From NCBI RefSeq assembly GCF_002741055.1, contig NZ_CP016809.1:5000501-5064500 (forward strand): 64,000 bases of DNA, written 5' to 3'. Position numbers and translations under genes: made by a program. Under the pieces are notes generated by a model. It saw nothing but the letters and a program-made list of their open reading frames with translations, was not told the DNA's origin and did no database searches. The DNA is from Paenibacillus ihbetae (lineage in GTDB: Bacteria; Bacillota; Bacilli; Paenibacillales; Paenibacillaceae). Positions within the stretch are counted from its first letter, which is position 1, and each line of letters starts with the position of its first letter. This document shows positions 17,438 through 26,779 of this stretch, one piece after another.

Positions 17438-18151
17438 ATGGCAAACGTACGAAAGCGGTTCGGTACATGGTTGTTGCTGGCCGTCTTGCTGTCCGTAACG
17501 GCCGGCTGTGAAGCGCCGGATTCGGGGAGCAGCGTTGTCGCTCCGGCTCCCGTATCGCTTGCGCAGACCCATGACGGAAAGCGCGGCGATTCGGGCGAAT
17601 CGGCATCCGGCGGGAAATCCTCGAATACGGATCAGGCCGAGGGGAATCCATCCGGCACTGCCGGTCAGGGGTCAAGCAGCACAGCAGATGGAAAAAGCAG
17701 GGGAGAAGTGGATCTTACGGATGTTACGGCCATGTGGCTTATCAATCACCAGGCAGGGTGGATTGGGGGAGACGGATGGATTGCCTTCAGTGATGACGGC
17801 GGAACCGACTGGGAAGTGCAGGCTTACCCCGAGGAGACGGTTCGACAAATCTTCGCTTTGAACGCAAACCACGTATGGGCCGTGATGGAGAACAATGATT
17901 TATATCAGTCGACGGACGGGGGACAGATCTGGAACAAGATCGGCAGGACGCCGAATGGGGGATTTCTTCATTTCGTATCGCCGGACACGGGGTTCAGCGG
18001 ATCGGCGAGAACGGAAGACGGCGGGAAAACCTGGGGGGAATTCGAGGGGCCGGACACGACCCGGAAACCGGAAGACTTGCGGGAGCCGTTGATTGGTTGG
18101 CGGAACCCGAAGCATCAGCAGGATCTTTACCGTCACGGTGATTGGCTGTAA
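17438..18151 (+). CDS. Lipoprotein with Asp-box (BNR/YCF48-like) repeats
   Basis: 237 residues from ATG 17438 (GGGGGAGAGG site upstream). The N-terminus is a lipoprotein signal with basic residues, a leucine-rich core and lipobox SVTAGC. A Ser/Gly-rich low-complexity linker of about 75 residues follows. Then come three Asp-boxes, SDDGGTDWE, STDGGQIWN and TEDGGKTWG, each ending a beta-propeller blade. A full propeller needs six or seven blades, so the protein is short, possibly truncated. Likely anchored outside the cell; function unknown. Confidence 0.7.
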   Translation: MANVRKRFGTWLLLAVLLSVTAGCEAPDSGSSVVAPAPVSLAQTHDGKRGDSGESASGGKSSNTDQAEGNPSGTAGQGSSSTADGKSRGEVDLTDVTAMWLINHQAGWIGGDGWIAFSDDGGTDWEVQAYPEETVRQIFALNANHVWAVMENNDLYQSTDGGQIWNKIGRTPNGGFLHFVSPDTGFSGSARTEDGGKTWGEFEGPDTTRKPEDLREPLIGWRNPKHQQDLYRHGDWL

Positions 18152-18195
18152 TCTAGAAGACGATCGGGGGCCAGACAGGAATCCCCTTCGATGTA

Positions 18196-18254
18196 AAACA
18201 AGCAGGTCCGGGAAAGAGAAGCACTCTTATCCCGGCCTGCTTGTTTGGTTTTAT
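18196..18254 (+). terminator. Terminator after the Asp-box lipoprotein
   Basis: AAACAAGCAGG plus CCGGGA pairs with TCCCGG and CCTGCTTGTTT, followed by a T-rich tail. It could work for the converging gene as well. Confidence 0.8.
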
Positions 18255-18296
18255 TATATATCTTAGCTGCTGTGGATGTTTCAACCGGGACTTCGC

Positions 18297-18485
18297 TCAG
18301 GGCAGTTCCTTGAACAGAATTCGGCAGCTGAGCCATATGCCTCCTGCAATGCCGAGAATACCGCCGGCGGCTACGCTGATGACCAGATCATAGGAGTGCC
18401 ACCCCAGCAAAAAACCGATGCCGCTGCCGAACGTCGTACCTGCCAGCAAACCCAGCGCCGCGCCGTTCCTCTGATTTACGCTCAT
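18297..18485 (-). CDS. Small glycine-rich membrane protein, unknown
   Basis: 62 residues from ATG 18485, with GAGGTGAT upstream. Two hydrophobic helices with GxxxG-like spacing (LGLLAGTTFGSGIGFLLG and ISVAAGGILGIAGGIWL) suggest helix packing or oligomers, as in glycine-zipper proteins. No family recognised. It lies alone between a terminator and the tandem-HTH gene upstream on the same strand. Confidence 0.6.
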   Translation of the reverse strand: MSVNQRNGAALGLLAGTTFGSGIGFLLGWHSYDLVISVAAGGILGIAGGIWLSCRILFKELP

Positions 18486-18638
18486 CCAGATCATCACCTC
18501 AACCACAATATTCCCAGTTAACGCCATAAAGATGCCCGCAAGAAGAAAAAAGCCCGGCGCACCTTAATCCGATAAGGTCGCGCGGAGCGGTTGATGAAGA
18601 GCTTATAGATCCTTTACGAGTGCATTTCCGTTCATGTT

Positions 18639-19235
18639 TTACGAATGTTTGTTCAGGATGCAGTCTGCAAACAGGACCGACTTTGGTATGCGGAAAAATT
18701 GCTCCGCTTTCTCCTGAAATGCTGCCGACGGAACGGTTCCTTGATGCAGCCATTTGCGGAATGTGCCGGGGTGCACGCCGATCCAGCGGCTGACATCGCT
18801 TACCGATAAATCGTGCACCATGCATAGGCCCGTCAGAATCCGGTTGCTGACCGGGGAGCGTGTCAACGTCCGCTTCATAAAGCGCGACGGTGAAGGCTGA
18901 CAGATAAGCGGGGACTGCTCGAGCAGTTCCTCCCGGAACAAAATATGACGGGGATAGCCGAGGTAACTGCAGGCTTTCTCCAGATTTTGCTTTCCCGGTA
19001 CGCGTCCCTCGTATACCCAAGCACTTACGCTGCGCGATGAAACTCCCAATTCTTCGGCAAGCTGAGAGAGTTTGATATCATTGGCCATCAGAATGGCAAG
19101 GAGGACGCGGTTGCGAATTTGGCAGCGGGTCGGCCTCCGAAAGCGCTTGACTCGCACGCCTTTCCCCAAATATTTACGATTGATCAGGGACCACGCCTCA
19201 ATGGAGTGTTTTTCTTGCTGCAATGGTGTAGGCAT
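18639..19235 (-). CDS. Putative DNA-binding protein with two tandem HTH units
   Basis: 198 residues from ATG 19235, with GGAGGA upstream. After about 40 basic residues there are two similar helical units: residues about 43-113 (KLSQLAEELGVSSRSVSAWV) and about 127-196 (SVSDVSRWIGVHPGTFRKWL). Each has an XRE/repressor-like helix-turn-helix followed by G-x-VP and a short tail ending ILF or VLF. The internal duplication is clear by eye. It lacks a ligand or oligomerisation domain. Probably a transcriptional regulator of unknown target. Confidence 0.65.
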   Translation of the reverse strand: MPTPLQQEKHSIEAWSLINRKYLGKGVRVKRFRRPTRCQIRNRVLLAILMANDIKLSQLAEELGVSSRSVSAWVYEGRVPGKQNLEKACSYLGYPRHILFREELLEQSPLICQPSPSRFMKRTLTRSPVSNRILTGLCMVHDLSVSDVSRWIGVHPGTFRKWLHQGTVPSAAFQEKAEQFFRIPKSVLFADCILNKHS

Positions 19236-19561
19236 AATTCCTCCGATTTTTTTTAACACAATACTACAATATTCGACACTAACTTTTCAATAGCCAACGT
19301 CTAAACATTTGTTTCCATTTCGTTGTTACATAATCAACGTGTACTGCGACAGACCTGTGAAAGAAGTGCTTGCCGTACCCAGAAACACGCCGCTGGAGTA
19401 TGAATCCGACAACGTTAAAGTGATGATTCTCGTCGACTCAACGAATATCAAATGATCTGTATCTCGTAGGGTGTACAGTTGGCTGCAAAGCTTAAATGTT
19501 TCATTAGACTTGTCAATGCCTAACAAAAAACCTGCCGCCGGCCGGTTCTATTCGCAATGGT
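19236..19561. other. Gene-poor interval of about 325 bases
   Basis: AT-rich next to the HTH gene. A short plus-strand reading around 19339-19455 looks protein-like (ending VKVMILVDSTNIK) but has no start with a ribosome site; a 66-codon minus frame also lacks one. No promoter, RNA or repeat could be supported. Confidence 0.4.
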
Positions 19562-20482
19562 TCAATAATCCGGATGATCCGGGCCGGCTGCCGATGGCTG
19601 CTGGGAATGGATGCGGAACTCGCTTGGTGCGATGCCGGTCCACCGCTTGAATTGGCGGCTGAAATGCGCATTGGTCTTATACCCCAGCATCATCGCAATA
19701 TGGTCAATGCTTAGGTCTGTTTGCTTCAACAACCGCTGGGCCTCATTCAGGAGGGTTTCGGATAGAAACTTGCGCGGTGCTCTGCCGTATACCTGCCGAA
19801 AAATCCGATTAACCTGCGACGGACTAAGGTTCAGCGACTTGGCGATGTCTTGGATCCAGGTTCGCTCGGTCTCCTGAATTTCACCGTGAAGATGAATATA
19901 TCTTACGGAGTCCTCGATTTGCTCGGCGATCTGACGCGCGATGGATTCTTTTCTGGATAAGGTGATGGATGTGGTCTGAGACAGCTGTCCGACCAGGGAG
20001 CCGAGCAGTTCGAATACGGCGGCATGGACCCTCATCTGTTTGGAGGCCGGCAGCGGGCTGGATAAGTGCTCTGTGGCCAGATTGTACAGTGTAGACAGAG
20101 AAGAAGACAGTCCCTGGGCTAAAGCCGAATCTGCCGGATAATAAATGTCCTTGCAGCGGTTGAGTTCTCTGCAAAAGGATGTATCGTGAACGCTGAAATG
20201 AACGGAGAAGTAAGTGAAACCCTGCGGACCGGCACACGTGCAGGAATGTGTCATGCCGGGGCGAATGAACAACAAGTCTCCAACGGACTGCTTGTACAGC
20301 TGTCCATTGACCACCATATTCATCTCGCCGTCCATCATCCAATGAATTTCGTACATGGAATGCTCGTGGGACGGATAAGTCCAGCGGGAATCCACTTTTC
20401 TTGCATGCAGCCCCAATAATTGAAAAGACATGCGAACATCGGGCAGACGACCTAAATATGCGGCTTCGGAAAGCTTGGTCAC
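19562..20482 (-). CDS. AraC-family regulator of the divergent pentose operon
   Basis: 306 residues from GTG 20482, chosen because GAGGAGG lies about 6 nt upstream; the ATG at 20530 has none. The N-terminal cupin domain has YPSHEHSMYEIHWMMDGE and GDLLFIRPGMTHSC. The C-terminus holds both AraC HTH units (WIQDIAKSLNLSPSQVNRIF and IDHIAMMLGYKTNAHFSRQF). It is divergent from the FAH/KGSADH/dehydratase/xylosidase operon starting at 20654 and is its likely activator. An ATCGTC-ATG-GACGAT palindrome (20583-20597) between them is a candidate site. Confidence 0.88.
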   Translation of the reverse strand: MTKLSEAAYLGRLPDVRMSFQLLGLHARKVDSRWTYPSHEHSMYEIHWMMDGEMNMVVNGQLYKQSVGDLLFIRPGMTHSCTCAGPQGFTYFSVHFSVHDTSFCRELNRCKDIYYPADSALAQGLSSSLSTLYNLATEHLSSPLPASKQMRVHAAVFELLGSLVGQLSQTTSITLSRKESIARQIAEQIEDSVRYIHLHGEIQETERTWIQDIAKSLNLSPSQVNRIFRQVYGRAPRKFLSETLLNEAQRLLKQTDLSIDHIAMMLGYKTNAHFSRQFKRWTGIAPSEFRIHSQQPSAAGPDHPDY

Positions 20483-20582
20483 AGCAAACCTCCTCGGTAT
20501 GTCCTGTATCCCGGTAACGGTTAGACTCATCTTAACAGAAAAATTATGCGTGAAAAGGGTAAATCGTCGTAGAGATTAGCGC

Positions 20583-20597
20583 ATCGTCATGGACGAT
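20583..20597. promoter_or_regulatory. Candidate operator between AraC gene and pentose operon
   Basis: ATCGTC and GACGAT arms separated by 3 nt, in the 170-nt divergent intergenic region, upstream of a TAATAT-like -10 near 20617. Single copy; AraC proteins more often bind direct repeats, so the role is uncertain. Confidence 0.3.
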
Positions 20598-20653
20598 CGG
20601 TGGTGCTATGGTAGTAATATCAACCCGATGGGGAAGAAATGGGGGCAAGCTGA

Positions 20654-21529
20654 ATGCGAATTATTCGGTTTCTAGACAGGAAACAGAAGCGGCTGGCAGC
20701 CGTTACGGATGATGATAGAGCCTATCGTCTGCCGCAGCCGGATTTTATGACTTTGATCCATCAAGCCAGGGAGCGCGGGATCTCTCCTGTTCAATTGGTT
20801 GAAAGCGCTTTTAGTCCGGCGAATGAGCTGGCTGGTGATTGGACTTCTCTGCACCTTGTCACGCCACTGGACGCGCCGGAAGTATGGGCGGCGGGTGTTA
20901 CGTATCAACGAAGCCGCGAAGCACGTAATTATGAAGCTACGGATGGAAGACTGGATGCGGAGACATTTTACGATAAAGTCTATGACGCTGAGCGGCCGGA
21001 AATCTTTTTCAAATCCACAGCCGCCCGCACCATCGGACCGAACGAGGCCGTCACGCTGCGCAGCGATTCCACATGGCAGATTCCAGAGCCTGAGCTGGGA
21101 TTGGTGCTTGGCGCAGATGGCAGCATTGTGGGATACATCGTCGGCAATGACATGAGCTGCCGCGATATCGAAGGGGAGAACCCGCTGTACCTGCCGCAAG
21201 CAAAAATATGGCGCAAATCCTGCTCCATCGGACCGGCCATCCGGCTTGCGGAAACGGTGCAGAATCCATATGCATTCAGCATCGTCTGCGAGATTTACCG
21301 CGAGGGGCGCATGGTGGTTAAGAGCGAGGCCAGTACGAGTGAATTAAACCGAAAGCTGGATGAACTGGTCTCCTTCCTGGCAAAGGACAATGATTTGTTT
21401 GACGGTACGGTGCTTTTGACAGGCACAAGCATTGTGCCGCCTAATGATTTTACGCTTGAGCCCGGAGACCGGATTGAAATAACCATTGGTGGAATCGGTA
21501 CGCTGGTGAACCCTGTTTTATCAAATTAG
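20654..21529 (+). CDS. FAH-family 2-keto-3-deoxy-pentonate dehydratase (KdaD-like)
   Basis: 291 residues. The C-terminal FAH domain carries the metal ligands in PEPELG (E145, E147) and NDMS (D166), with a lysine in AKIWRKSCSIGP. This length and the EIFFKS phrase match 2-keto-3-deoxy-D-arabinonate/xylonate dehydratases, which give 2,5-dioxopentanoate (ketoglutarate semialdehyde). The next gene is a dehydrogenase for exactly that product and the third is a sugar-acid dehydratase, which supports the assignment (inference from context). The broader FAH family also includes hydrolases and decarboxylases. A GGGGG site precedes ATG. Confidence 0.75.
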   Translation: MRIIRFLDRKQKRLAAVTDDDRAYRLPQPDFMTLIHQARERGISPVQLVESAFSPANELAGDWTSLHLVTPLDAPEVWAAGVTYQRSREARNYEATDGRLDAETFYDKVYDAERPEIFFKSTAARTIGPNEAVTLRSDSTWQIPEPELGLVLGADGSIVGYIVGNDMSCRDIEGENPLYLPQAKIWRKSCSIGPAIRLAETVQNPYAFSIVCEIYREGRMVVKSEASTSELNRKLDELVSFLAKDNDLFDGTVLLTGTSIVPPNDFTLEPGDRIEITIGGIGTLVNPVLSN

Positions 21530-21554
21530 TTTTTAATAAGGAGGGCGTATTTCC

Positions 21555-23021
21555 ATGACGGCATTTCAAAGAGAGCAAGTATACAGGAACTATATCAACG
21601 GAGAATGGGTGAAGGCTGCGTCCGGAGAATCCGAACCCAGCATCAATCCGGCAAACCGGAATGAGGTAGTCGGTTATGTACCGGTTTCCGGTATAGCGGA
21701 TCTGAACCGTGCTGTCGCAGCGGCCAAAGCAGCAGGCCGAGCCTGGCGGCGATTAACCGGCGCGGAACGCGGCAATGTTCTGTACAAGGCGGCGAATGTG
21801 TTGGAACGCCGGGTCGACGAGGTCGCCGAGGCGATGACGAGGGAAATGGGCAAAACGCTTGCAGAAGCTAAGGGAGAGACGATGCGCGGCGTCGCGATCC
21901 TAAGGTATTACGCCGGCGAAGGGATGCGAAAAATCGGTGATGTCATTCCTTCGACGGACAGCGAAGCGCTGATGTTTACGACCCGTGTACCGCTTGGCGT
22001 CGTGGGCGTCATTGCCCCATGGAATTTTCCCGTAGCGATTCCGATTTGGAAGACGGCCCCGGCTTTGATATACGGCAATACCGTTGTGTTAAAGCCGGCG
22101 CAGGAAACGGCGGTCACGGCAGCCAAAATCATGGAATGCTTTGAGGAGGCGGGAATTCCGGCAGGCGTTCTCAATCTTGTATGCGGCAGAGGTTCGGTGA
22201 TCGGATCTGCGCTTGCCGAGCATCCGGATGTCAACGGGATAACGTTCACAGGTTCCAACGAAGTCGGAAAACGGGTCGGCACCGCCGCTTTGGGGCGGGG
22301 AGCCAAGTATCAGCTTGAAATGGGCGGCAAAAATCCGATCATTATCGCGGCAGATGCGGACCTGGACTTGGCAGTCGAGGCGACCATCAGCGGCGGCTTG
22401 AAATCCACCGGCCAAAAATGCACCGCCACCAGCCGGGTCATCATTGAGCGGAAAGTATATGAAGCTTTTAAAGAAAAGCTCCTGTCGCAAATCCGGGAGA
22501 TCCGGTTGGGGGACGGCATGTCTTCCGAAAGCTGGATGGGACCGTGCGCGAACGAAGGACAGCTCGTAACGGTGCTGAACTATATTCAAAAAGGGCAGGA
22601 TGAAGGCGCCGTGCTACTGACCGGCGGAAAAAGAGCGGACGGTCCAGGACTTGAAGAGGGATTCTATGTCCAGCCGACCGTATTTGAGGGGGTCGAACCG
22701 CATATGTCCATAGCCCGGGAAGAAATCTTCGGCCCTGTGCTTGCATTGATCGCGGTGGATTCCCTGGAGGAAGCCATAGAGACGGCGAATGACAGCGACT
22801 TTGGTTTGAGTGCCTCCATCTATACGCAAAATGTCGGCGCTATGCTGTCTTTCATCCGGGATATGGATGCCGGATTGGTCAGGATCAATGCGGAAACGGC
22901 CGGCGTAGAGCTGCAGGCTCCGTTCGGCGGAATGAAAATGTCGAGCTCGCATTCCAGGGAACAGGGGCAAGCGGCCATCGAGTTTTTCACTTCCATCAAA
23001 ACGGTTTTCGTTAAGTCTTAG
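21555..23021 (+). CDS. Aldehyde dehydrogenase, probable 2,5-dioxopentanoate (ketoglutarate semialdehyde) dehydrogenase
   Basis: 488 residues, full ALDH length. Catalytic C289 lies in [11 protein letters not shown]255 in LEMGGKNP, N157 in PWNFPV and cofactor-contacting K180 in VLKPAQ. The Q-K-C-T context and overall shape resemble KGSA/succinate-semialdehyde-type enzymes (YcbD class). It would oxidise the dioxopentanoate made by the preceding enzyme to 2-oxoglutarate with NAD(P). It starts 25 nt after the FAH gene with AAGGAGG upstream. Substrate is inferred from the operon. Confidence 0.88.
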   Translation: MTAFQREQVYRNYINGEWVKAASGESEPSINPANRNEVVGYVPVSGIADLNRAVAAAKAAGRAWRRLTGAERGNVLYKAANVLERRVDEVAEAMTREMGKTLAEAKGETMRGVAILRYYAGEGMRKIGDVIPSTDSEALMFTTRVPLGVVGVIAPWNFPVAIPIWKTAPALIYGNTVVLKPAQETAVTAAKIMECFEEAGIPAGVLNLVCGRGSVIGSALAEHPDVNGITFTGSNEVGKRVGTAALGRGAKYQLEMGGKNPIIIAADADLDLAVEATISGGLKSTGQKCTATSRVIIERKVYEAFKEKLLSQIREIRLGDGMSSESWMGPCANEGQLVTVLNYIQKGQDEGAVLLTGGKRADGPGLEEGFYVQPTVFEGVEPHMSIAREEIFGPVLALIAVDSLEEAIETANDSDFGLSASIYTQNVGAMLSFIRDMDAGLVRINAETAGVELQAPFGGMKMSSSHSREQGQAAIEFFTSIKTVFVKS

Positions 23022-23037
23022 GCGGCGGGAGGGTGCC

Positions 23038-25014
23038 ATGCACGAACAGATTATGTCGATAATGGGGGAGAAAGACTCAAGCTGTTTCGATATTATGGCG
23101 TATGCTCCCGGGGCGGCGGGACGGCTGCCTTTAACGGATGACTTGCTGCGGAACGCTCCGAGCGGCGACTTGTTCGGCATGTCCCAGAATGTCGGGATGG
23201 GCTGGAAGCCCGGGGAGTTGAACGGAAAACAGTTTCTGATCCTGAGCACGCAGGGCGGAATTCGCAACGAGGACGGCAGTCCTGCCGCCCTCGGTTACCA
23301 TACGGGCCACTGGGAGGTCGGCTTGCTCATGAAGGCCGCGGCGGATGAGATATCGGGCCGCGGTGGAATTCCGTTTGCCGGCTATGTCAGCGACCCTTGT
23401 GACGGGCGATCACAGGGAACGACAGGCATGTTTGATTCCCTTCCATACCGGAACGATGCTGCCATGGTGTTCCGCAGACTGATTCGCTCCTTGCCGACGC
23501 GCAAAGGGGTGATCGGCGTCGCCACTTGCGACAAAGGTCTGCCGGCGATGATGCTTGCAATTGCTGGCATGCCACAGCTGCCGGGTGTGATCGTTCCCGG
23601 GGGCGTCACCCTTCCGCCTGTCGATGGAGAGGACGCCGGCAAAATTCAGACGATCGGCGCACGGTACGTCAGCGGCGAGCTCTCCCTGGAAGCGGCGGCG
23701 GAGCTCGGCTGCCGGGCATGTGCTACACCGGGAGGAGGCTGCCAGTTTCTAGGCACGGCGGCAACGGCCCAGGTCGTCGCCGAGGCGATGGGCATGACGG
23801 TGCCGCATGCCGCGCTTGCACCATCCGGGCAGCCGATCTGGATCGAAATGGCTCGGCAATCCTCACGCGCACTCATGGTCATGGAGTCCGAAGGGCTGAG
23901 AATGGCGGACATTGTCACCGATGCGGCGATTCGCAATGCGATGGCCGTTCATGCCGCATTCGGCGGCTCTACCAATCTGCTGCTCCACATTCCCGCCATT
24001 GCCCATGCAGCCGGTTTAACCGTGCCTGCGGTGCAGGACTGGATCCAGGTCAACAAGCATGTGCCGAGACTGGTCAGCGCCCTGCCGAACGGCCCGATCT
24101 TCCACCCGACCATTCGGGTGTTTCAGGCCGGAGGAGTGCCTGAAGTGATGCTTCACCTCAGAAAGCTTGGCATACTGGATGAGTCCGTGCTTACCGTAAC
24201 AGGTACGACGCTGGGCGAGGTGCTCGACTGGTGGGAATCGTCGGAACGCCGTCATCTGCTGCGGAAGCAGCTGAAAGAGAAGGACGGGGTTGATCCGGAT
24301 AGTGTCATTATGAGCGCGGAGTATTCGCGGCGTCTTGGCATTACCTCTACCGTAACGTTTCCGACCGGGAATATCGCTCCGGAAGGCTCTGTGATCAAAT
24401 CCACATCGATCGACCCTTCGGTACTGGATGACCATGGCGTGTATCGTCACAGAGGCAGAGCAAAGGTATTTACAACCGAACGCGAAGCGATCCGTGCGAT
24501 TAAGACCGGCGGAGTTCTGGCAGGCGACGTCGTCGTACTTCTCGGGCGGGGTCCGTCAGGGACCGGGATGGAGGAGACTTACCAGCTTACGTCTGCGCTG
24601 AAGCATCTGTCTTTCGGCAAATACGTGTCGCTCATTACCGATGCCCGGTTTTCCGGTGTTTCCACCGGGGCGTGCATTGGCCATGTTGGCCCCGAAGCGC
24701 TGGCGGGCGGGCCGATCGGCAAGCTTCGGAACGGTGACTTGATTGATATCGTCGTGGATCGCAACACGCTGGAAGGCAGCATAAATTTTGTCGGTGAAGG
24801 GGAAGTCGAGGTTTCGCCGGAGGAAGGCGCTCTCATCCTGGCACAGAGGCCTTTCCATCCCGATATGCGGCCGGATGAAGCTCTGCCGGATGACACCAGG
24901 CTGTGGGCTGCGCTGCAGTCCGTCAGCGGAGGGACATGGAGAGGAAATGTGTACGACGTGGAACGGATCATAACCGCTCTGGAAGCCGGCAAAAAAGTAC
25001 TGGGCTGGCACTGA
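23038..25014 (+). CDS. IlvD/Edd-family dehydratase, YjhG/YagF (D-xylonate dehydratase) type
   Basis: 658 residues, longer than IlvD (about 560) and matching the 650-residue YjhG/YagF group, whose beginning [21 protein letters not shown] is evident in pieces near residue 31. Iron-sulfur cysteines are C121 (DPCDG), C164 (ATCDKG) and C235 (GGGCQFLG); K166 is the usual metal-binding lysine. It would dehydrate D-xylonate to 2-keto-3-deoxy-xylonate in the cytoplasm, the substrate of the FAH enzyme two genes upstream. GGGAGG precedes ATG 23038, 16 nt after the dehydrogenase. Confidence 0.88.
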   Translation: MHEQIMSIMGEKDSSCFDIMAYAPGAAGRLPLTDDLLRNAPSGDLFGMSQNVGMGWKPGELNGKQFLILSTQGGIRNEDGSPAALGYHTGHWEVGLLMKAAADEISGRGGIPFAGYVSDPCDGRSQGTTGMFDSLPYRNDAAMVFRRLIRSLPTRKGVIGVATCDKGLPAMMLAIAGMPQLPGVIVPGGVTLPPVDGEDAGKIQTIGARYVSGELSLEAAAELGCRACATPGGGCQFLGTAATAQVVAEAMGMTVPHAALAPSGQPIWIEMARQSSRALMVMESEGLRMADIVTDAAIRNAMAVHAAFGGSTNLLLHIPAIAHAAGLTVPAVQDWIQVNKHVPRLVSALPNGPIFHPTIRVFQAGGVPEVMLHLRKLGILDESVLTVTGTTLGEVLDWWESSERRHLLRKQLKEKDGVDPDSVIMSAEYSRRLGITSTVTFPTGNIAPEGSVIKSTSIDPSVLDDHGVYRHRGRAKVFTTEREAIRAIKTGGVLAGDVVVLLGRGPSGTGMEETYQLTSALKHLSFGKYVSLITDARFSGVSTGACIGHVGPEALAGGPIGKLRNGDLIDIVVDRNTLEGSINFVGEGEVEVSPEEGALILAQRPFHPDMRPDEALPDDTRLWAALQSVSGGTWRGNVYDVERIITALEAGKKVLGWH

Positions 25015-25063
25015 AACCATCACTTTTTGTACAATCATCATTTTCATGCCGGAGGTTGTTTAA

Positions 25064-26653
25064 ATGAATATGATCACGAACCCCATTCTTCGCGGTTTTC
25101 ATCCCGATCCGTCCATATGCCGGGCGGGGGAAGATTATTATATCGCCACATCCACCTTCGAATGGTTCCCGGGCGTACGGATTCACCATTCCCGGGACCT
25201 GGTTCATTGGAAGCCGATACAATCTCCGCTGACCCGGACATCGCAGCTGCATATGGAAGGCAACATCGATTCCGGAGGCGTATGGGCTCCCTGCCTCAGC
25301 TATGACAACGGCGTGTTTTACCTGATTTACACAGATGTCAAAAGCCGGGTCGGCGCTTTTAAAGATACCCATAATTACCTTGTGACGGCGACGGATATCG
25401 AAGGCCCATGGTCCGAGCCGGTGTATTTGAACAGCAGCGGGTTCGATCCTTCCTTATTTCATGATGAGGACGGACGCAAGTGGCTGGTCAATATGATTTG
25501 GGATCACCGTAAGGGAAAGAACCGGTTCTCGGGCATCGTGCTCCAGGAATTTTCCGTTCAGGAACAAAAACTGACCGGGCCCGCCGTTAACATATTCAAG
25601 GGCACGGAATTAGGGCTGACAGAAGCACCGCATCTGTACAAATATAAGGGGTATTATTATCTGCTCACGGCTGAAGGGGGAACCGGTTATGAACATGCGG
25701 TGACGGTAGCACGATCCCGTACGTTACAAGGGCCCTATGAGGTCGATCCTGCCAATCCGATCCTTACTTCATACGGCAGGCCGGATTTAAAGCTGCAGAA
25801 GGCAGGTCACGGCAGCCTGGTCGAGACGCACAGCGGTGAATGGTACATGGCCCACCTGGTCGGCCGGCCTGTGAATGGACAGTTTTGCACACTTGGCCGT
25901 GAGACGGCTTTGCAGCAGTGCACTTGGAGCGAGGACGGCTGGCTGCGGCTTGCGAACGGTGACCGATATCCCGAGGTTCAGGTGCCTGCACCAAAAATCA
26001 AGCCGCATCCTTTTGAACCGGCACCGGAGATGGACCACTTTGATCAACCCATGCTCCGGAGCGATTGGAATACGCTTCGTATTCCGCCGGACCCGACGTG
26101 GCTGAGCCTTGCTGAACATCCCGGTTACTTGCGCCTGCGCGGCATGGAGTCGATGAGCTCGACGCACAGGCAGAGCATGGTCGCCCGAAGACTGCAGGCT
26201 TTTGCGTGTGAAGCCGAAACTTGTCTGGAGTTTGCACCGGACCATCCGCAGCAAATGGCAGGGCTGATTCTGTATTACGACACGAAAGACTATCTTTATT
26301 TACGGGTAACTTATCATGAAGAAAAAGGACAGTGCTTGGGAATCATTCAGTCCAGATACGGGGTTTACGATGAGCTGCTGGAGGATATTCCGCTGAAATC
26401 AGTGAACGGAATCCGGTTAAAGGTTGTGGTTGATCATGACCGTGCCTGCTTCTACTATGCGTTGCAGGATAATCCGTCCTGGTATCCCGCAGGCGGATGG
26501 TTCGATATCACGCATCTGTCCGATGAATCGCCTGAATATATCCGGTTTACGGGAACCTACATCGGTCTTTGTGTGCAGGATCTTGGCGGGACCCGGAAGC
26601 ACGCTGATTTTGATTACTTTGTATACAAAGAGACGAACAGCACAACGATCTAA
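25064..26653 (+). CDS. GH43 beta-xylosidase (XynB-like)
   Basis: 529 residues with no signal peptide. The five-bladed propeller carries D15 (HPDPS, base), D128 (GFDPSLF, pKa modulator) and E187 (LTEAPHL, acid), the classical GH43 triad spacing. The C-terminal 200 residues form the beta-sandwich found in intracellular xylosidases. It would release xylose from short xylo-oligosaccharides in the cytoplasm. GGAGG (25051-25055) lies 8 nt before ATG. It closes the operon of sugar-acid genes, tying that pathway to xylose. Confidence 0.93.
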   Translation: MNMITNPILRGFHPDPSICRAGEDYYIATSTFEWFPGVRIHHSRDLVHWKPIQSPLTRTSQLHMEGNIDSGGVWAPCLSYDNGVFYLIYTDVKSRVGAFKDTHNYLVTATDIEGPWSEPVYLNSSGFDPSLFHDEDGRKWLVNMIWDHRKGKNRFSGIVLQEFSVQEQKLTGPAVNIFKGTELGLTEAPHLYKYKGYYYLLTAEGGTGYEHAVTVARSRTLQGPYEVDPANPILTSYGRPDLKLQKAGHGSLVETHSGEWYMAHLVGRPVNGQFCTLGRETALQQCTWSEDGWLRLANGDRYPEVQVPAPKIKPHPFEPAPEMDHFDQPMLRSDWNTLRIPPDPTWLSLAEHPGYLRLRGMESMSSTHRQSMVARRLQAFACEAETCLEFAPDHPQQMAGLILYYDTKDYLYLRVTYHEEKGQCLGIIQSRYGVYDELLEDIPLKSVNGIRLKVVVDHDRACFYYALQDNPSWYPAGGWFDITHLSDESPEYIRFTGTYIGLCVQDLGGTRKHADFDYFVYKETNSTTI

Positions 26654-26705
26654 GCCGATACTGATATGCCCCCCCAGTATGACATGGCTTTTTAGATTGA
26701 TGGAA

Positions 26706-26760
26706 GAAAAAAAGAGTTCCTCGCCTCTTGTCTAGCAGTTTTGACAAGAAGGCGGGGAAG
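26706..26760 (-). terminator. Terminator of the GH29 gene
   Basis: On the minus strand, TTCCCCGCCTTCTTGTC pairs with GACAAGAGGCGAGGAA around a 10-nt loop (one bulge), followed by a run of seven Ts. Confidence 0.85.
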
Positions 26761-26779
26761 GTTTGTCCGTTCGCCCATA

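Noticed and set aside
19326..19526. 66-codon minus-strand frame in the gap before the AraC gene
   Set aside because: TTG start with no ribosome site and no recognisable pattern.
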